DNA of 64,000 nucleotides from the NCBI GenBank assembly GCA_964645155.1, contig CAZYBG010000003.1, positions 1-64,000 on the forward strand. Direction: 5' to 3'. The notes beneath the pieces were generated by a model. The model saw only the letters and a list, made by a program, of their open reading frames with translations. It was not told the DNA's origin and ran no database searches. This document shows, piece by piece, positions 25,199 to 33,595 of this stretch. The translations under genes were made by a program, and so were the position numbers. This DNA is from CAZYBG01 sp964645155. GTDB lineage: Bacteria > Pseudomonadota > Alphaproteobacteria > Rhodobacterales > Rhodobacteraceae. Positions within the stretch are counted from its first letter, which is position 1; each line of letters begins with the position of its first letter.

Positions 25199-26756
25199 GG
25201 GGTGCCTCCTCGCCGGCCTGAGGATCGCTCTCGCGCAGCAGCGATGCCAGCACGCCGGCGGCACGGGTCACGCCGTCGAGATCGGGCAGCGCGCGCGGGA
25301 CGGGCGGCGGGGTCCGCATCAGCCGGGCCAGCGCCTCGGCGGACAGCGCCTCGCGGTCGAGATGCCGGGCGAGGCCGTGCGCCGCCAGCGCCTCGGCGCG
25401 CATCCGCTGCTCGGCCGACGGGCCGAGCCGCGGGACGGTGACGATCGGGCAGCCGACGGCGAGCGCCTCGTTGATCGTGTTATAGCCGGTCATCGTGATG
25501 AGAAGGTCGGCCTCGGAGAGGAGCGCGGGGAAATCGGCGACGTGCCGGCGCAGGTCGATCCCGGCGGCGCGCGCGCGCCCCTCCGCCTCGTCCTGCAGCT
25601 CGCTGTCCATCAGCGGGCCGGTCACCACGGTGACCTGCGGGCGGCCGCGCCGGGGAAGCCGGGAGACGGCCCCGATCGCCGCCTCGATCAGCGGGAACGC
25701 GTCGCGCCCGCCGCCACCCGAGACAACGACCCGCCGCGGTGCGCCCTGCCCGGCCGGGCGCGTCCTGCCGCGGCGGGCGGTGGTGACGATGCCGCAGGGC
25801 GTGACCCGGCCTGGCAGCAGCGCGTCGAGCCCGTACGCCGCGGCGGTGGGGAAGAAGCCCGCATCACCATAGACGAGGACGCGGTCGTAGAGCGACGTGA
25901 TCGCCCGGTCGGTGCCGGCGGCGGCCCAGGCGGCGCGCAGCCGCCCGGGCTCGTCGAGGATGTCGCGCAGGCCGAGCACGGTACGCGTCCGCCCGTCGTC
26001 GCGGAGGCGCTCGAGCACCGGCCGCAGCTCTCCCATCGCGCCCAGGGGCTCGTGGTCCACCAGAAAGAGGTCGGGGCGGAAGGCGCCGATCACGCCGTCG
26101 ATCACGCCCATGCGCATCGCCCGCGTCGTGGCGGCATCGAGCCGGAGCGAGCCGGCCTGGAACCGGTGGCGGCCGAGCTTCGCCAGCGACGGCAGCTTGA
26201 CGTAGTCGACGCCGGGCACCGGGTCGAACATCATGCCGGCGGCGCAGCCGACGAGCATCAGCACCGAAAGGCCCGGCACCTGCGCCGCCAGCCGGGCGGC
26301 GATGGCCGAGTTCCGCCGCATGTGGCCAAGCCCGATGGTGTCGTGCGAGTACATCACGACCGAGGGCCCGGACCGCGGCCGCCCGACCGGCGGCCCGGCC
26401 TCGTTCAGCAGCGCCGCAGCGAGTTCCCGCAGGCGCGACAGCGCGAAGGGCTTGGCGAGGAAGGCCGCCACGGTCAGCTCCTCGGCGCGGGCGCGGCTTG
26501 CCACGCTGTCCTGCCCGGTCATCACGATGACCGGAACCTGCGCCAGGCACTCGGCGGCCTCGCCGATCACGCTCAGGCCGTTGCCGTCGCCAAGCGAGAT
26601 GTCGATGATCACGAGGTCGAACCGCCCGGCGGCCAAGGCGGCGCGGGTCGCAGCGGCGGTGGGCGCGTGCACCAGGTGCACGCCCTCTCCCGCCAGGGCG
26701 CGGGCGATGTTGCGGGCCAGCACCGGTTCGTCTTCGGAAAGCAGGATGCGTTTCAT
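25182..26756 (-). CDS. Response-regulator receiver domain fused to GT-B (GT28/MurG-like) glycosyltransferase
   Basis: This 524-residue protein begins with a complete receiver domain: acidic pair Asp9-Glu10 in LLSEDEP, phosphoacceptor Asp52 in LVIIDISLGDG, Thr80 in IVMTG and Lys102 in AFLAKPF. From about residue 132 it continues into a GT-B fold: SHDTIGLGHMRRNSAIAARL, VVVSGGGGRDAF and LLITMTGYNTINEALAVGCP, as in MurG-like transferases. The frame is continuous, so this is a true fusion. The ATG at 26756 follows GAGGCCCAG. It heads a six-gene glycan operon and lies opposite an NtrB-like kinase, so phosphorylation could directly switch sugar transfer. That control is inference. Confidence 0.88.
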   Translation of the reverse strand: MKRILLSEDEPVLARNIARALAGEGVHLVHAPTAAATRAALAAGRFDLVIIDISLGDGNGLSVIGEAAECLAQVPVIVMTGQDSVASRARAEELTVAAFLAKPFALSRLRELAAALLNEAGPPVGRPRSGPSVVMYSHDTIGLGHMRRNSAIAARLAAQVPGLSVLMLVGCAAGMMFDPVPGVDYVKLPSLAKLGRHRFQAGSLRLDAATTRAMRMGVIDGVIGAFRPDLFLVDHEPLGAMGELRPVLERLRDDGRTRTVLGLRDILDEPGRLRAAWAAAGTDRAITSLYDRVLVYGDAGFFPTAAAYGLDALLPGRVTPCGIVTTARRGRTRPAGQGAPRRVVVSGGGGRDAFPLIEAAIGAVSRLPRRGRPQVTVVTGPLMDSELQDEAEGRARAAGIDLRRHVADFPALLSEADLLITMTGYNTINEALAVGCPIVTVPRLGPSAEQRMRAEALAAHGLARHLDREALSAEALARLMRTPPPVPRALPDLDGVTRAAGVLASLLRESDPQAGEEAPHARAL

Positions 26757-26828
26757 CTGGGCCTCGTCCGATTGCCCCGACCCTGCCTGATCGCAGGCCG
26801 GGACGGGACCGTCCAGACGGGCGGGGCT

Positions 26829-26890
26829 GGGGCAAATGCCGGGCACCTTCTGGGGCATATCCCCCAGGGCTGGCGGACCGGGAATATGCC
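26829..26890. promoter_or_regulatory. Triple GGGGCAWATGCC palindrome array in divergent promoter
   Basis: Three related sites lie between the receiver-GT gene and the NtrB-like kinase gene: GGGGCAAATGCC at 26829-26840, GGGGCATATCCCCC at 26852-26865 and GGGAATATGCC at 26880-26890. The same palindrome recurs at 31346-31359. They are probably binding sites for a dimeric regulator, the neighbouring NtrC-like protein being the first candidate. Confidence 0.55.
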
Positions 26891-26973
26891 GCCGGCCCAA
26901 TCGTATACCTCAGGGTGAGGGCAGGCCGCCTGTGCCTTCCGTTGATTGCGCGAGCTCGCGCCGGGGTCTAAAC

Positions 26974-28383
26974 ATGAGCCGGGGACGGACCACAGTCATG
27001 GGATTGCTCGACGTGTCGACCATCCTCGCGCTGCGGCACTCGCCGCACTACACCAAGGTGCTGTCGCTCTTCGTGGTCACGAGCTTCGTCGCGATCTTCG
27101 CGACGACCAGTCTGCTCAGCGGATACCTGGCCAACTACATGACCCGCCACATGATGCAGCGCGATGCCGAGGTGACGATGGAGTTCCTCAACTCCATCAT
27201 CCGGGCCGAGGACGCCAGCGACGACTTCTTCGGCGACACGGCCGACATCCGCGCCCCGGCGACGGCGGAGTTCTTCGCCCGCGTCGCGCGGCTGCCGCAT
27301 GTGTTCCGCGCCAACGTCTACTCGAGGAGCGGCCGGGTGCTCTGGTCCAGCGATGCCGAGATGATCGGCCGGACCTTCGCCGACAACGCCGAGCTTGCCG
27401 CCACGCTGAAGGGCGAGCTGCACCCCGAGATCGTGGCGGTGGAGCCCGTCGGGAAGGACGAGCATGTCGGCCTGCCCGACACGGTCGAGGAGTTCATCAC
27501 GTTCCACATCCCGATCTGGTCACGCGACGGCAGGATCGTGGTCGGCGCGGTCGAGGTCTACAAGGCGCCGCAGAGCCTGCTCGACGCGATCCGCGGGATC
27601 GAGCGGCTGGCGTGGATCGATGCGCTCATCGCCGGCGCGGTCCTGTTCGCGCTGCTGGTGGCGGTCGTTGCCTATTCCACCCGGATCCTGCGCCGGCAGG
27701 AAGCGCGCCTCGTCGAGGCCGAGCGCCTCGCAGTGGTGGGCGAGATGGCGTCCGCCGTCGCGCACGGGCTGCGGAACCCGCTGGCCGCGATCCGCTCCTG
27801 CGCCGAACTGCTGGCCGAGGACGATCTGCCCGACAGCAGCCGCCGCGGCATGCTGGACATCATGAACCAGGTCGACCGGCTCGAGACGTGGATCCGCTCG
27901 TTCCTCAAGCGGACCCGCGAGGCGCCCGCCTCGGCATCCGACATCGCCCATGTCGACTTGGTCCTGCAGCGTTGCATCCAGGGTTTCCAGACGCAGCTCA
28001 GAAAGCGCGGGATCCGGGTCGAGATCAGCGGGTCGACCGACACGCCGGTCGTCGCCGCCCGCTCGGAGGAGCTGGAGCAGATCCTCAACACCATCCTGTC
28101 GAACGCGGTCGAGGCGATGAAGACGGGCGGCGTGCTCTCGCTCGGCTGGCACGCGGTGCCGGGCGGGCGCGTTGCCATCGACATCGCAGACACCGGCCCG
28201 GGCGTGAGCGACGAGCAGATGAAGCGCCTGTTCGTGCCGTTCCAGACCGGCAAGGCGGCGGGCCTCGGCGTCGGGCTCGCGCTCGGCCGGCGCATCGCCG
28301 AACGGATCGGCGGCACGCTCGACCTGAAGAACCGCCCCGATCGCGGGGTGGAAGTGACGCTGACCGTTCCTGCGAGGGCCTGA
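26974..28383 (+). CDS. NtrB-like membrane sensor histidine kinase
   Basis: This 469-residue kinase has two membrane helices (VLSLFVVTSFVAIFATTSLL and ALIAGAVLFALLVAVVAYST) around an extracytoplasmic sensor domain of about 155 residues. The transmitter follows: H-box AVAHGLRNPLAAIRS, N-box LNTILSNAVEAMK, G-boxes IADTGPGVSDEQM and GKAAGLGVGLALGRRIAERI. It closely resembles NtrB/AtoS-type kinases. The start is ambiguous: ATG 26974 or ATG 26998, the latter preceded by GGGGACGG. Its partner response regulator starts one base after its stop. It lies between, and divergent from, the two glycosyltransferase operons, so it probably senses an envelope or extracellular cue for them. Confidence 0.87.
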   Translation: MSRGRTTVMGLLDVSTILALRHSPHYTKVLSLFVVTSFVAIFATTSLLSGYLANYMTRHMMQRDAEVTMEFLNSIIRAEDASDDFFGDTADIRAPATAEFFARVARLPHVFRANVYSRSGRVLWSSDAEMIGRTFADNAELAATLKGELHPEIVAVEPVGKDEHVGLPDTVEEFITFHIPIWSRDGRIVVGAVEVYKAPQSLLDAIRGIERLAWIDALIAGAVLFALLVAVVAYSTRILRRQEARLVEAERLAVVGEMASAVAHGLRNPLAAIRSCAELLAEDDLPDSSRRGMLDIMNQVDRLETWIRSFLKRTREAPASASDIAHVDLVLQRCIQGFQTQLRKRGIRVEISGSTDTPVVAARSEELEQILNTILSNAVEAMKTGGVLSLGWHAVPGGRVAIDIADTGPGVSDEQMKRLFVPFQTGKAAGLGVGLALGRRIAERIGGTLDLKNRPDRGVEVTLTVPARA

Positions 28384-28384
28384 C

Positions 28385-29602
28385 ATGAGTGACATCCTGA
28401 TCGTTGAAGACGAAACCGTCCTGGCGCGGTCGATGGTGAGCTTTCTGGAACGGCGCGGCTTCTCCGCGGTCTATGCGGTCGATGCGGCCTCGGCCCGGAC
28501 GCTGGCCGAGCGGGAACGCCCGCGGCTCGCCATCCTTGACTACAAGCTGAACGACGATGACGGCCTCGATCTCCTGGCCTGGATGCGCGCCGCCGACCCG
28601 CGGGTGCAGGTGGTCATGATGACCGGCCACGGCGATGTCGCGGTCGCGGTCGAGGCGATGAAGCGCGGCGCCCGGGACTTCCTGGTGAAGCCGACGCCGC
28701 TGGCCGCCATAGCGTCGATCGCGCGCGAGCTGATGCTGGACGAGTTCCAGGGCGGGCTCGACCGCACCGGCGCGGAGCGGATCGTCGGCCGGTCCTCGGC
28801 GGCCAACGCGCTGCGCACCTCGGTCCGCAAGCTCGGCCGGCCCGCGCCGAACGGCGCCCGGGCCGGCGTGCTGGTCGTCGGCCCGCAGGGCGCCGGCAAG
28901 ACGCTCGCCGCCACCGCGCTGCACGAGGAGGGCGCGCCCGATAGCCCGCTTGTCGTCCTCGACTGCGCACTCGCTGTCGGCGACATCGGTGACGCCGTGG
29001 CCCGCGCAGGGCGCGGCACGCTTCTGCTGCGCCATGTTGCCGCGCTCCGCACCGAGGAACAGGCGGCGCTTCTCGGCGCGCTCGAGGCAGCCGAGCATCC
29101 GCCCGCGCTGATCGCCACGACAACCGGGCACCTGACGCCCGGGCCGGAGTTCCTGCCGGGCCTGCTCTATCGCATCCAGGTGGGCTGGATCGACATCCCG
29201 CCGCTGGTCGATCGCGCCGCCGACGTGCTGCCGATCGCCGACATCTTAGCCCGCCGCATCGCGCGCGACCGCGGCGAAGCGCGGCCGCGGTTCAGCGCCG
29301 CCGCCCGGGCGCGGCTGGTCGAGCATGACTGGCCGGGCAACGTGGCGGAACTCGCGAACTGCATCGGGCGCGCCATGCTCCTGCAGTCGGACGGCACGAT
29401 CGAGGCCGACCATGTCCGGCTGATCGGCCGTGGGCCGGGGGACGAGGACGGGATGCCGACCCTGCACGCGCTCGAGGTCAGCGCGATCACCCGCGCGCTC
29501 AGTCGGACCGGGGGCAACGTCTCGCGGGCGGCCGAGCTCCTCGGGATCAGCCGCGACACGCTGCGCTACCGGATGGAGAAGTTCGAGGTGCCACGGCACT
29601 GA
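28385..29602 (+). CDS. NtrC-like response regulator with degenerate AAA+ domain and Fis-type HTH
   Basis: This 405-residue regulator has a receiver domain (Asp9-Glu10, Asp52, Thr80, Lys102), a reduced AAA+ domain and a C-terminal Fis-type helix-turn-helix (NVSRAAELLGISRDTLRYRM). The Walker A, GPQGAGKT, is kept. The Walker B region reads RGTLLLRHV instead of the usual GTLFLDE, and no GAFTGA sigma-54 contact loop is present. It is therefore unlikely to activate sigma-54 promoters and may work with sigma-70-type RNA polymerase or as a repressor, as known for Rhodobacter capsulatus NtrC. Its 3' end overlaps the convergent phosphotransferase gene by 56 bp. Likely targets are the shared palindromes at 26.8 and 31.3 kb. 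Confidence 0.87.
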   Translation: MSDILIVEDETVLARSMVSFLERRGFSAVYAVDAASARTLAERERPRLAILDYKLNDDDGLDLLAWMRAADPRVQVVMMTGHGDVAVAVEAMKRGARDFLVKPTPLAAIASIARELMLDEFQGGLDRTGAERIVGRSSAANALRTSVRKLGRPAPNGARAGVLVVGPQGAGKTLAATALHEEGAPDSPLVVLDCALAVGDIGDAVARAGRGTLLLRHVAALRTEEQAALLGALEAAEHPPALIATTTGHLTPGPEFLPGLLYRIQVGWIDIPPLVDRAADVLPIADILARRIARDRGEARPRFSAAARARLVEHDWPGNVAELANCIGRAMLLQSDGTIEADHVRLIGRGPGDEDGMPTLHALEVSAITRALSRTGGNVSRAAELLGISRDTLRYRMEKFEVPRH

Positions 29603-30272
29603 GGACGCCGAGCACCTCGGCCGCGAAATCGGGGCGCCCGGCCCCCCGCAGCTTGAGGTGCCGGCGGATCAGCGCGAGCCGCAGCAGCCGCGCGAAGCGG
29701 GCGGCATCGCAGGCGCCGCCGAGCGCCCGCCATGCGGCCGGCACGGCGGCCCGCCAGTGGTCGAGCCGTCCGCGGAACGAGGGGCCCGCCCAGGCGCTGG
29801 TGGCGAGATGCGCGACGAAGTTCGCGAGATCGGCCTCGGCCGGGCCCAGCGCCATGTCGTCGAGATCGACGATCCAGACCTCGCCGCCGGGGCTGGCGAC
29901 AAGCTGTCCGAGGTGAAAGTCGCCGTGCAGCGTCGCCGCCCCGGTCGGGACCGGTCTGTCGAGCGCCCTTGCGATGGCGGGCGGCACCGCCCCCTCGAGC
30001 CGCGGCCTGATCCGCAGTGCGGGGTCGTAGGCCGGCAGCCCCGGCACCACCGCCCGCTGCAGCGCGAGCAGCGGCGCAAGCAGGTCGGCGAGCGGCAGGG
30101 TCACGATGCCCGGCCCGCTGCCGCCCTCGATCCGGGCGAAGATCACGGCACCGGGCGCCGCGCCCCGCCACGCCTCGGGCGTCGCCACCCCCTGGGCGCG
30201 AAGCACCCGGCTCCGCCGCAGCGCCTCGGCGGCCCGGGCGGGGCTGTCGTGGTGCTTGGCGAAGCCGGTCAT
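29547..30272 (-). CDS. Phosphotransferase, APH-like, third copy
   Basis: This 241-residue protein has the APH catalytic loop ATLHGDFHLGQLVAS and metal-binding VWIVDLDDMALGPAEADLANF. It is shorter than the other two phosphotransferases of the region, with a reduced N-terminal lobe (MTGFAKHHDSPARAAEALRR). The start at 30272 overlaps the upstream glycosyltransferase stop (ATGA). The last 56 bp overlap the 3' end of the convergent response regulator. Pairing with a GT28-like protein mirrors the larger operon and suggests they act on related sugars. Confidence 0.78.
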   Translation of the reverse strand: MTGFAKHHDSPARAAEALRRSRVLRAQGVATPEAWRGAAPGAVIFARIEGGSGPGIVTLPLADLLAPLLALQRAVVPGLPAYDPALRIRPRLEGAVPPAIARALDRPVPTGAATLHGDFHLGQLVASPGGEVWIVDLDDMALGPAEADLANFVAHLATSAWAGPSFRGRLDHWRAAVPAAWRALGGACDAARFARLLRLALIRRHLKLRGAGRPDFAAEVLGVLSAVAPRTSPSGSAACRG

Positions 30273-31267
30273 GCCCGGCCCAGGATCTGGCCCAGGATCA
30301 AGGCCGCCGCCCGCGCAGCGCCATCTGGGCCGAGGTCCACCGGGGCACGCCGCCGCGGCCGTGCGACCTGCCCGACAAGCCAGTCCGCCGCCGCGTGCAC
30401 CTGCGCCGGGTCGAGCGCGTGGCCAAGCCGCGGCCCCCAGAGCCGCGCCCGTGCCGCCTGATCGTCGAGGCTCCGCGGGATCGCCGCGAGCAGGGCGGGG
30501 GTGTCGGTGCTCGCCAGTTCCAGCACCGAATTGTAGCCGGCGGTAGAGATCGCGAGATCGGCGGCGCGGAACACCGCATCGAGATCGGGGCCGGGGTCGA
30601 AGACCTCGTCGGCCTCGCCCAGCGCGGCGCCGGCGGCCCGCGGCCCGAGCGCCTGCCGCACGTAGAGGGCGCCGTCGAGCTGCGCGCGGGCCAGCGCGAT
30701 GACCCGGTCGAGCAGCGGGTAGAGCGCCGCGCGGCTCTGCTCGGTGCCGCCGCCGCCGGTGGCCAGAACGACGCCGCCGGGCTGCGCGCCGGGGCCGCGG
30801 ACACCGGCCCGCCGCGCGATCCAGCCCACCGCCTCGACCGTCCGCGCGAAGCCGGGACCGGCGGGCGGCATCCAGTGACCGGGCGGGTTCGGCACGATCA
30901 CCGCATCCCACGGCCGGCCGCCGCCCCGGCGGAACCCCTCGATGCTGGCCGCCGGCGTCTCCCGCAGGACCTGGATCATCGGCAGGTCGAGCGTGGCGGC
31001 ATCGGGCAGCCGCAACGTGTCGAGCACCGCGGCGGCCGCCCCGCAGTCGCGCAGCGCCGCGGCCATCGCGCTGCGGGGCACGACGAGGATCGCCTGGAAC
31101 GCCGCCCGATCGGCATCGGTCAGCCCGTCGGGTTCTGCGTTGCAGAGCAGGATCGGCCGCGCCGCGCCGGACGCCGCGCGCACCGCCCGGGCGATGGCGG
31201 CGGCCCGGCGGAGATGCCCAAGGCCGGACCGGCCCGTGGCAAGGAATGCGATGGGGCGGTTCGTCAT
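30269..31267 (-). CDS. GT-B (GT28/MurG-like) glycosyltransferase without receiver domain
   Basis: This 332-residue protein is related in design to the GT domain of the receiver-GT fusion: FLATGRSGLGHLRRAAAIAR at the N terminus, VVLATGGGGTEQSRA at the domain junction and LAISTAGYNSVLELASTDTP as donor-binding motif. It starts at ATG 31267. The upstream region holds a GGGGCAAATGCCCC palindrome like those before the fusion gene. It heads a two-gene operon with a phosphotransferase. A role in glycan synthesis is likely; donor and acceptor are unknown. Confidence 0.82.
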   Translation of the reverse strand: MTNRPIAFLATGRSGLGHLRRAAAIARAVRAASGAARPILLCNAEPDGLTDADRAAFQAILVVPRSAMAAALRDCGAAAAVLDTLRLPDAATLDLPMIQVLRETPAASIEGFRRGGGRPWDAVIVPNPPGHWMPPAGPGFARTVEAVGWIARRAGVRGPGAQPGGVVLATGGGGTEQSRAALYPLLDRVIALARAQLDGALYVRQALGPRAAGAALGEADEVFDPGPDLDAVFRAADLAISTAGYNSVLELASTDTPALLAAIPRSLDDQAARARLWGPRLGHALDPAQVHAAADWLVGQVARPRRRAPVDLGPDGAARAAALILGQILGRA

Positions 31268-31345
31268 CGTCCTGCCTGCACCAGAGGTCCCGGCGACAGT
31301 TGCCACAACCCGGCGCCCGGCGCGACCGCCACAGCCGCGGCGACC

Positions 31346-31359
31346 GGGGCAAATGCCCC
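31346..31359. promoter_or_regulatory. GGGGCAAATGCCCC palindrome between GT and HWE kinase genes
   Basis: A 14-bp near-perfect palindrome, 78 bp upstream of both the minus GT start (31267) and close to the plus kinase start (31424). It matches the array at 26829-26890, linking the two operons to one regulator. Confidence 0.5.
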
Positions 31360-31423
31360 GCGAGACGCGCCCGACGGAATCAGGAAATGCCAGTCGGCAT
31401 CACGTGATAGAGTGCGCCTTGCG

Positions 31424-32980
31424 ATGCGAGCGCCGGACCGTGACAAAAGCTACCTGAACGCCCTTGGCGCGGGCATCGTCCTGTCGCTTTCCGGTGCCGT
31501 GGGCTGGGGCTGGCTGGCGTGGCAGCAGACCTGGGACGAGGCGGAGCGGACGGCCCATGACCGCGCCGTCATCGTGGCCAACTATGTCGAGCGGCTGATC
31601 CAGACGCAGACCGCGACCCACGTCTTCGCCGAGGCCGGCGCGCAGTCGCGGGCCAGGGGCTGGCTGCGGTCGCGCGACTTCCACCGGATCCTCGCGGCGA
31701 CCGACGACGCGCAGCCCTTCACCATCGGCACCGCGGTGGTCGGCTTCGACGGCGAGATCGTAGCGTCAAGCCGGCTCTATCCCGTCGAGGGGCAGAGGTT
31801 CGGGTCGCGGGACTATCTCGACGCGATCCGCGGCGGCGCGGTGATCTTCGTCGACCGCATCCGGACCGAGCCGAACGGCGTCGACGCCCTTGTCATCGCC
31901 AGCCGTTTCCGCACGCCCGAAATCGAGGGCGCGATCGTCTCGGCGATCGAGACGACCATCCTGCGCGACTTCCTCAGGCAGACTGCCCCGGGCCCGCAGG
32001 AGGCCGCGTCGCTGATGACCGAGGCGGGAAAGCTGCTCGTCCGCAGTATTCCGTCCGAGCCGACCTGGCTGGCGCCCGGCCCGTGGACCGTGGCGGTCGA
32101 GGACGGCTACATGCAGACCCGCGTCCGGGCGCAGACCGACGGGGTCGAGCGGCTCTATACCACCATGCGGGTCGGCGACCTCCCGCTCTACGCGACGTTC
32201 GGCGTGCCGGTCTCGGCCATCACCTCGGCCTGGCTGCGGTCAGCAGCGCTGGTCTGGGCGATCCTCCTCGGGTCGATCCTGCTGATGACGGTGCTCAGCG
32301 TCATGGCCCGGCGGCGGATGCAGCACGAATACGAACTCCGGCTGTCGCAGCAGGAGGCCGACTTCGCCCGGCGCACCGCGCGCCATCAGGCCGAGTTGCT
32401 CAAGGAAGCCCATCACCGGATCAAGAACAACCTCGCGCTCGTGGTGTCGATGATCGGCATCCAGCAGCGGCTGAAGGGAAAGCTCGACGCGGTGGACCTG
32501 CGTGCGCGGATCGGGGCGATCGCCGAGATGCACGACCTGCTCTACCGCTCGGCGACGGGCGGCGATGTCGACCTCGCGCTTCTGCTGAACCGCGTCCTCG
32601 ACAGCCCGGCCATGGTTCCCGCCGAAAGCGGCATTGCCGTCCGGCGCCGTCTGGACGGCCCGGTCAGCATCTCCGCCCGCATCGCCGCGCCGGTCGCGCT
32701 GGTTGCGATCGAGCTTGTCGCCAACGCAGTGAAACACGCGTTTCCGGGCCGCGCGCCCGGCACGGTCGAGGTCGCCCTTGCCCGCACCGCCGATGGCGCC
32801 GTGCTGACGGTCAGCGACGACGGCGTAGGCATCGGGGCGACCGACCGCCATTCCGGGCGGTCGATCGTCGATGCCCTCGTCGAGCAGGTCGACGGCACGC
32901 TGGCCCAGACCAGCCCGGCGGGCGACGGCACGACCTGCGAGCTGCGCTTTCCCATCCGGGCGCCCGATCCGGCGGGCTGA
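31424..32980 (+). CDS. HisKA_2/HWE-type membrane sensor histidine kinase
   Basis: This 518-residue kinase has an N-terminal membrane helix (LNALGAGIVLSLSGAVGWGW), a periplasmic sensor domain of about 240 residues resembling double-Cache domains (GTAVVGFDGEIVASSRLYPV, FGSRDYLDAIRGGAVIFVD), a second helix (LVWAILLGSILLMTVLSVMA), then the HisKA_2 box LLKEAHHRIKNNLALVVSMI, N-box VAIELVANAVKHAF and a short ATPase. This kinase class commonly phosphorylates PhyR, which releases EcfG from NepR. No response regulator is adjacent, and an EcfG-like sigma gene lies in the same window, so input to the general stress response is a reasonable guess. Confidence 0.87.
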   Translation: MRAPDRDKSYLNALGAGIVLSLSGAVGWGWLAWQQTWDEAERTAHDRAVIVANYVERLIQTQTATHVFAEAGAQSRARGWLRSRDFHRILAATDDAQPFTIGTAVVGFDGEIVASSRLYPVEGQRFGSRDYLDAIRGGAVIFVDRIRTEPNGVDALVIASRFRTPEIEGAIVSAIETTILRDFLRQTAPGPQEAASLMTEAGKLLVRSIPSEPTWLAPGPWTVAVEDGYMQTRVRAQTDGVERLYTTMRVGDLPLYATFGVPVSAITSAWLRSAALVWAILLGSILLMTVLSVMARRRMQHEYELRLSQQEADFARRTARHQAELLKEAHHRIKNNLALVVSMIGIQQRLKGKLDAVDLRARIGAIAEMHDLLYRSATGGDVDLALLLNRVLDSPAMVPAESGIAVRRRLDGPVSISARIAAPVALVAIELVANAVKHAFPGRAPGTVEVALARTADGAVLTVSDDGVGIGATDRHSGRSIVDALVEQVDGTLAQTSPAGDGTTCELRFPIRAPDPAG

Positions 32981-33038
32981 CCGCGCCGGCGCGCTCCCGC
33001 CTGCGCCTCGCGAGCGCGCGGCGGTCCAGGCGTCCGCA

Positions 33039-33063
33039 GGAACAATCCGCGGCGTTCCCGGTT
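33039..33063 (+). promoter_or_regulatory. EcfG-type promoter candidate for membrane stress operon
   Basis: GGAAC (33039-33043), 16 bp, then GGTT (33060-33063), 53 bp before the GTG start at 33116. Same architecture as the Mn catalase and DUF892 promoters. Confidence 0.55.
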
Positions 33064-33115
33064 CGGTCGGTTCTCATGGCGCCCGGATCGGGCGCGCCAA
33101 AGGCAGGAGGACGCG

Positions 33116-33595
33116 GTGGCGAGATCGAGCGACGAGAAAATGAAGGCCGGCAGCGGCGCGGCCGACGACGCCAAAGCCGCGACCGAGAACATGGGCGAGG
33201 CGGCCGCAGGGGCCGGCGCCGAAGTGCGCAAGCGGGTCGGATCGGCCGCGGCGGCCGTCCAGCAGGATGCCATGAAGCGCGCCGAATCCGCGCGCGAGGG
33301 CGTCGCGGAAGACGTCGACGCGATCGCGCGCGCGCTTCAGCGCGGCGGCGAGGAGTTGCGTCCGGACTCGCCTCAGGCACGCGCCTGGGGGGGCCTCGCG
33401 GACCGCGTCGGCATCGCCGCCGAGGCGCTGCGAAGCCAGGACCTGCCCACCATGGCGAAGACCGTCGGAGCCTTCGCGCGCGAGAATCCGACGACCTTCC
33501 TCGTCGGCGCGGCACTGATGGGTTTCGTGGCGAGCCGCTTTGCCCTTGCGACAGACCAGCGCGAGGCGGAGCCCCGGCGGGGGGACTGGGCATGA
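33116..33595 (+). CDS. DUF883/ElaB-like membrane-tethered stress protein
   Basis: This 159-residue protein is Ala/Glu/Lys-rich and helical (AAAGAGAEVRKRVGSAAAAVQQ) with one C-terminal membrane segment, ENPTTFLVGAALMGFVASRF. This layout resembles YqjD/ElaB proteins, though homology is not certain. GTG is the start, with AGGAGG seven bases upstream. An EcfG-type promoter precedes it. The stop overlaps the next start (ATGA), giving a three-gene envelope operon. Confidence 0.7.
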   Translation: MARSSDEKMKAGSGAADDAKAATENMGEAAAGAGAEVRKRVGSAAAAVQQDAMKRAESAREGVAEDVDAIARALQRGGEELRPDSPQARAWGGLADRVGIAAEALRSQDLPTMAKTVGAFARENPTTFLVGAALMGFVASRFALATDQREAEPRRGDWA

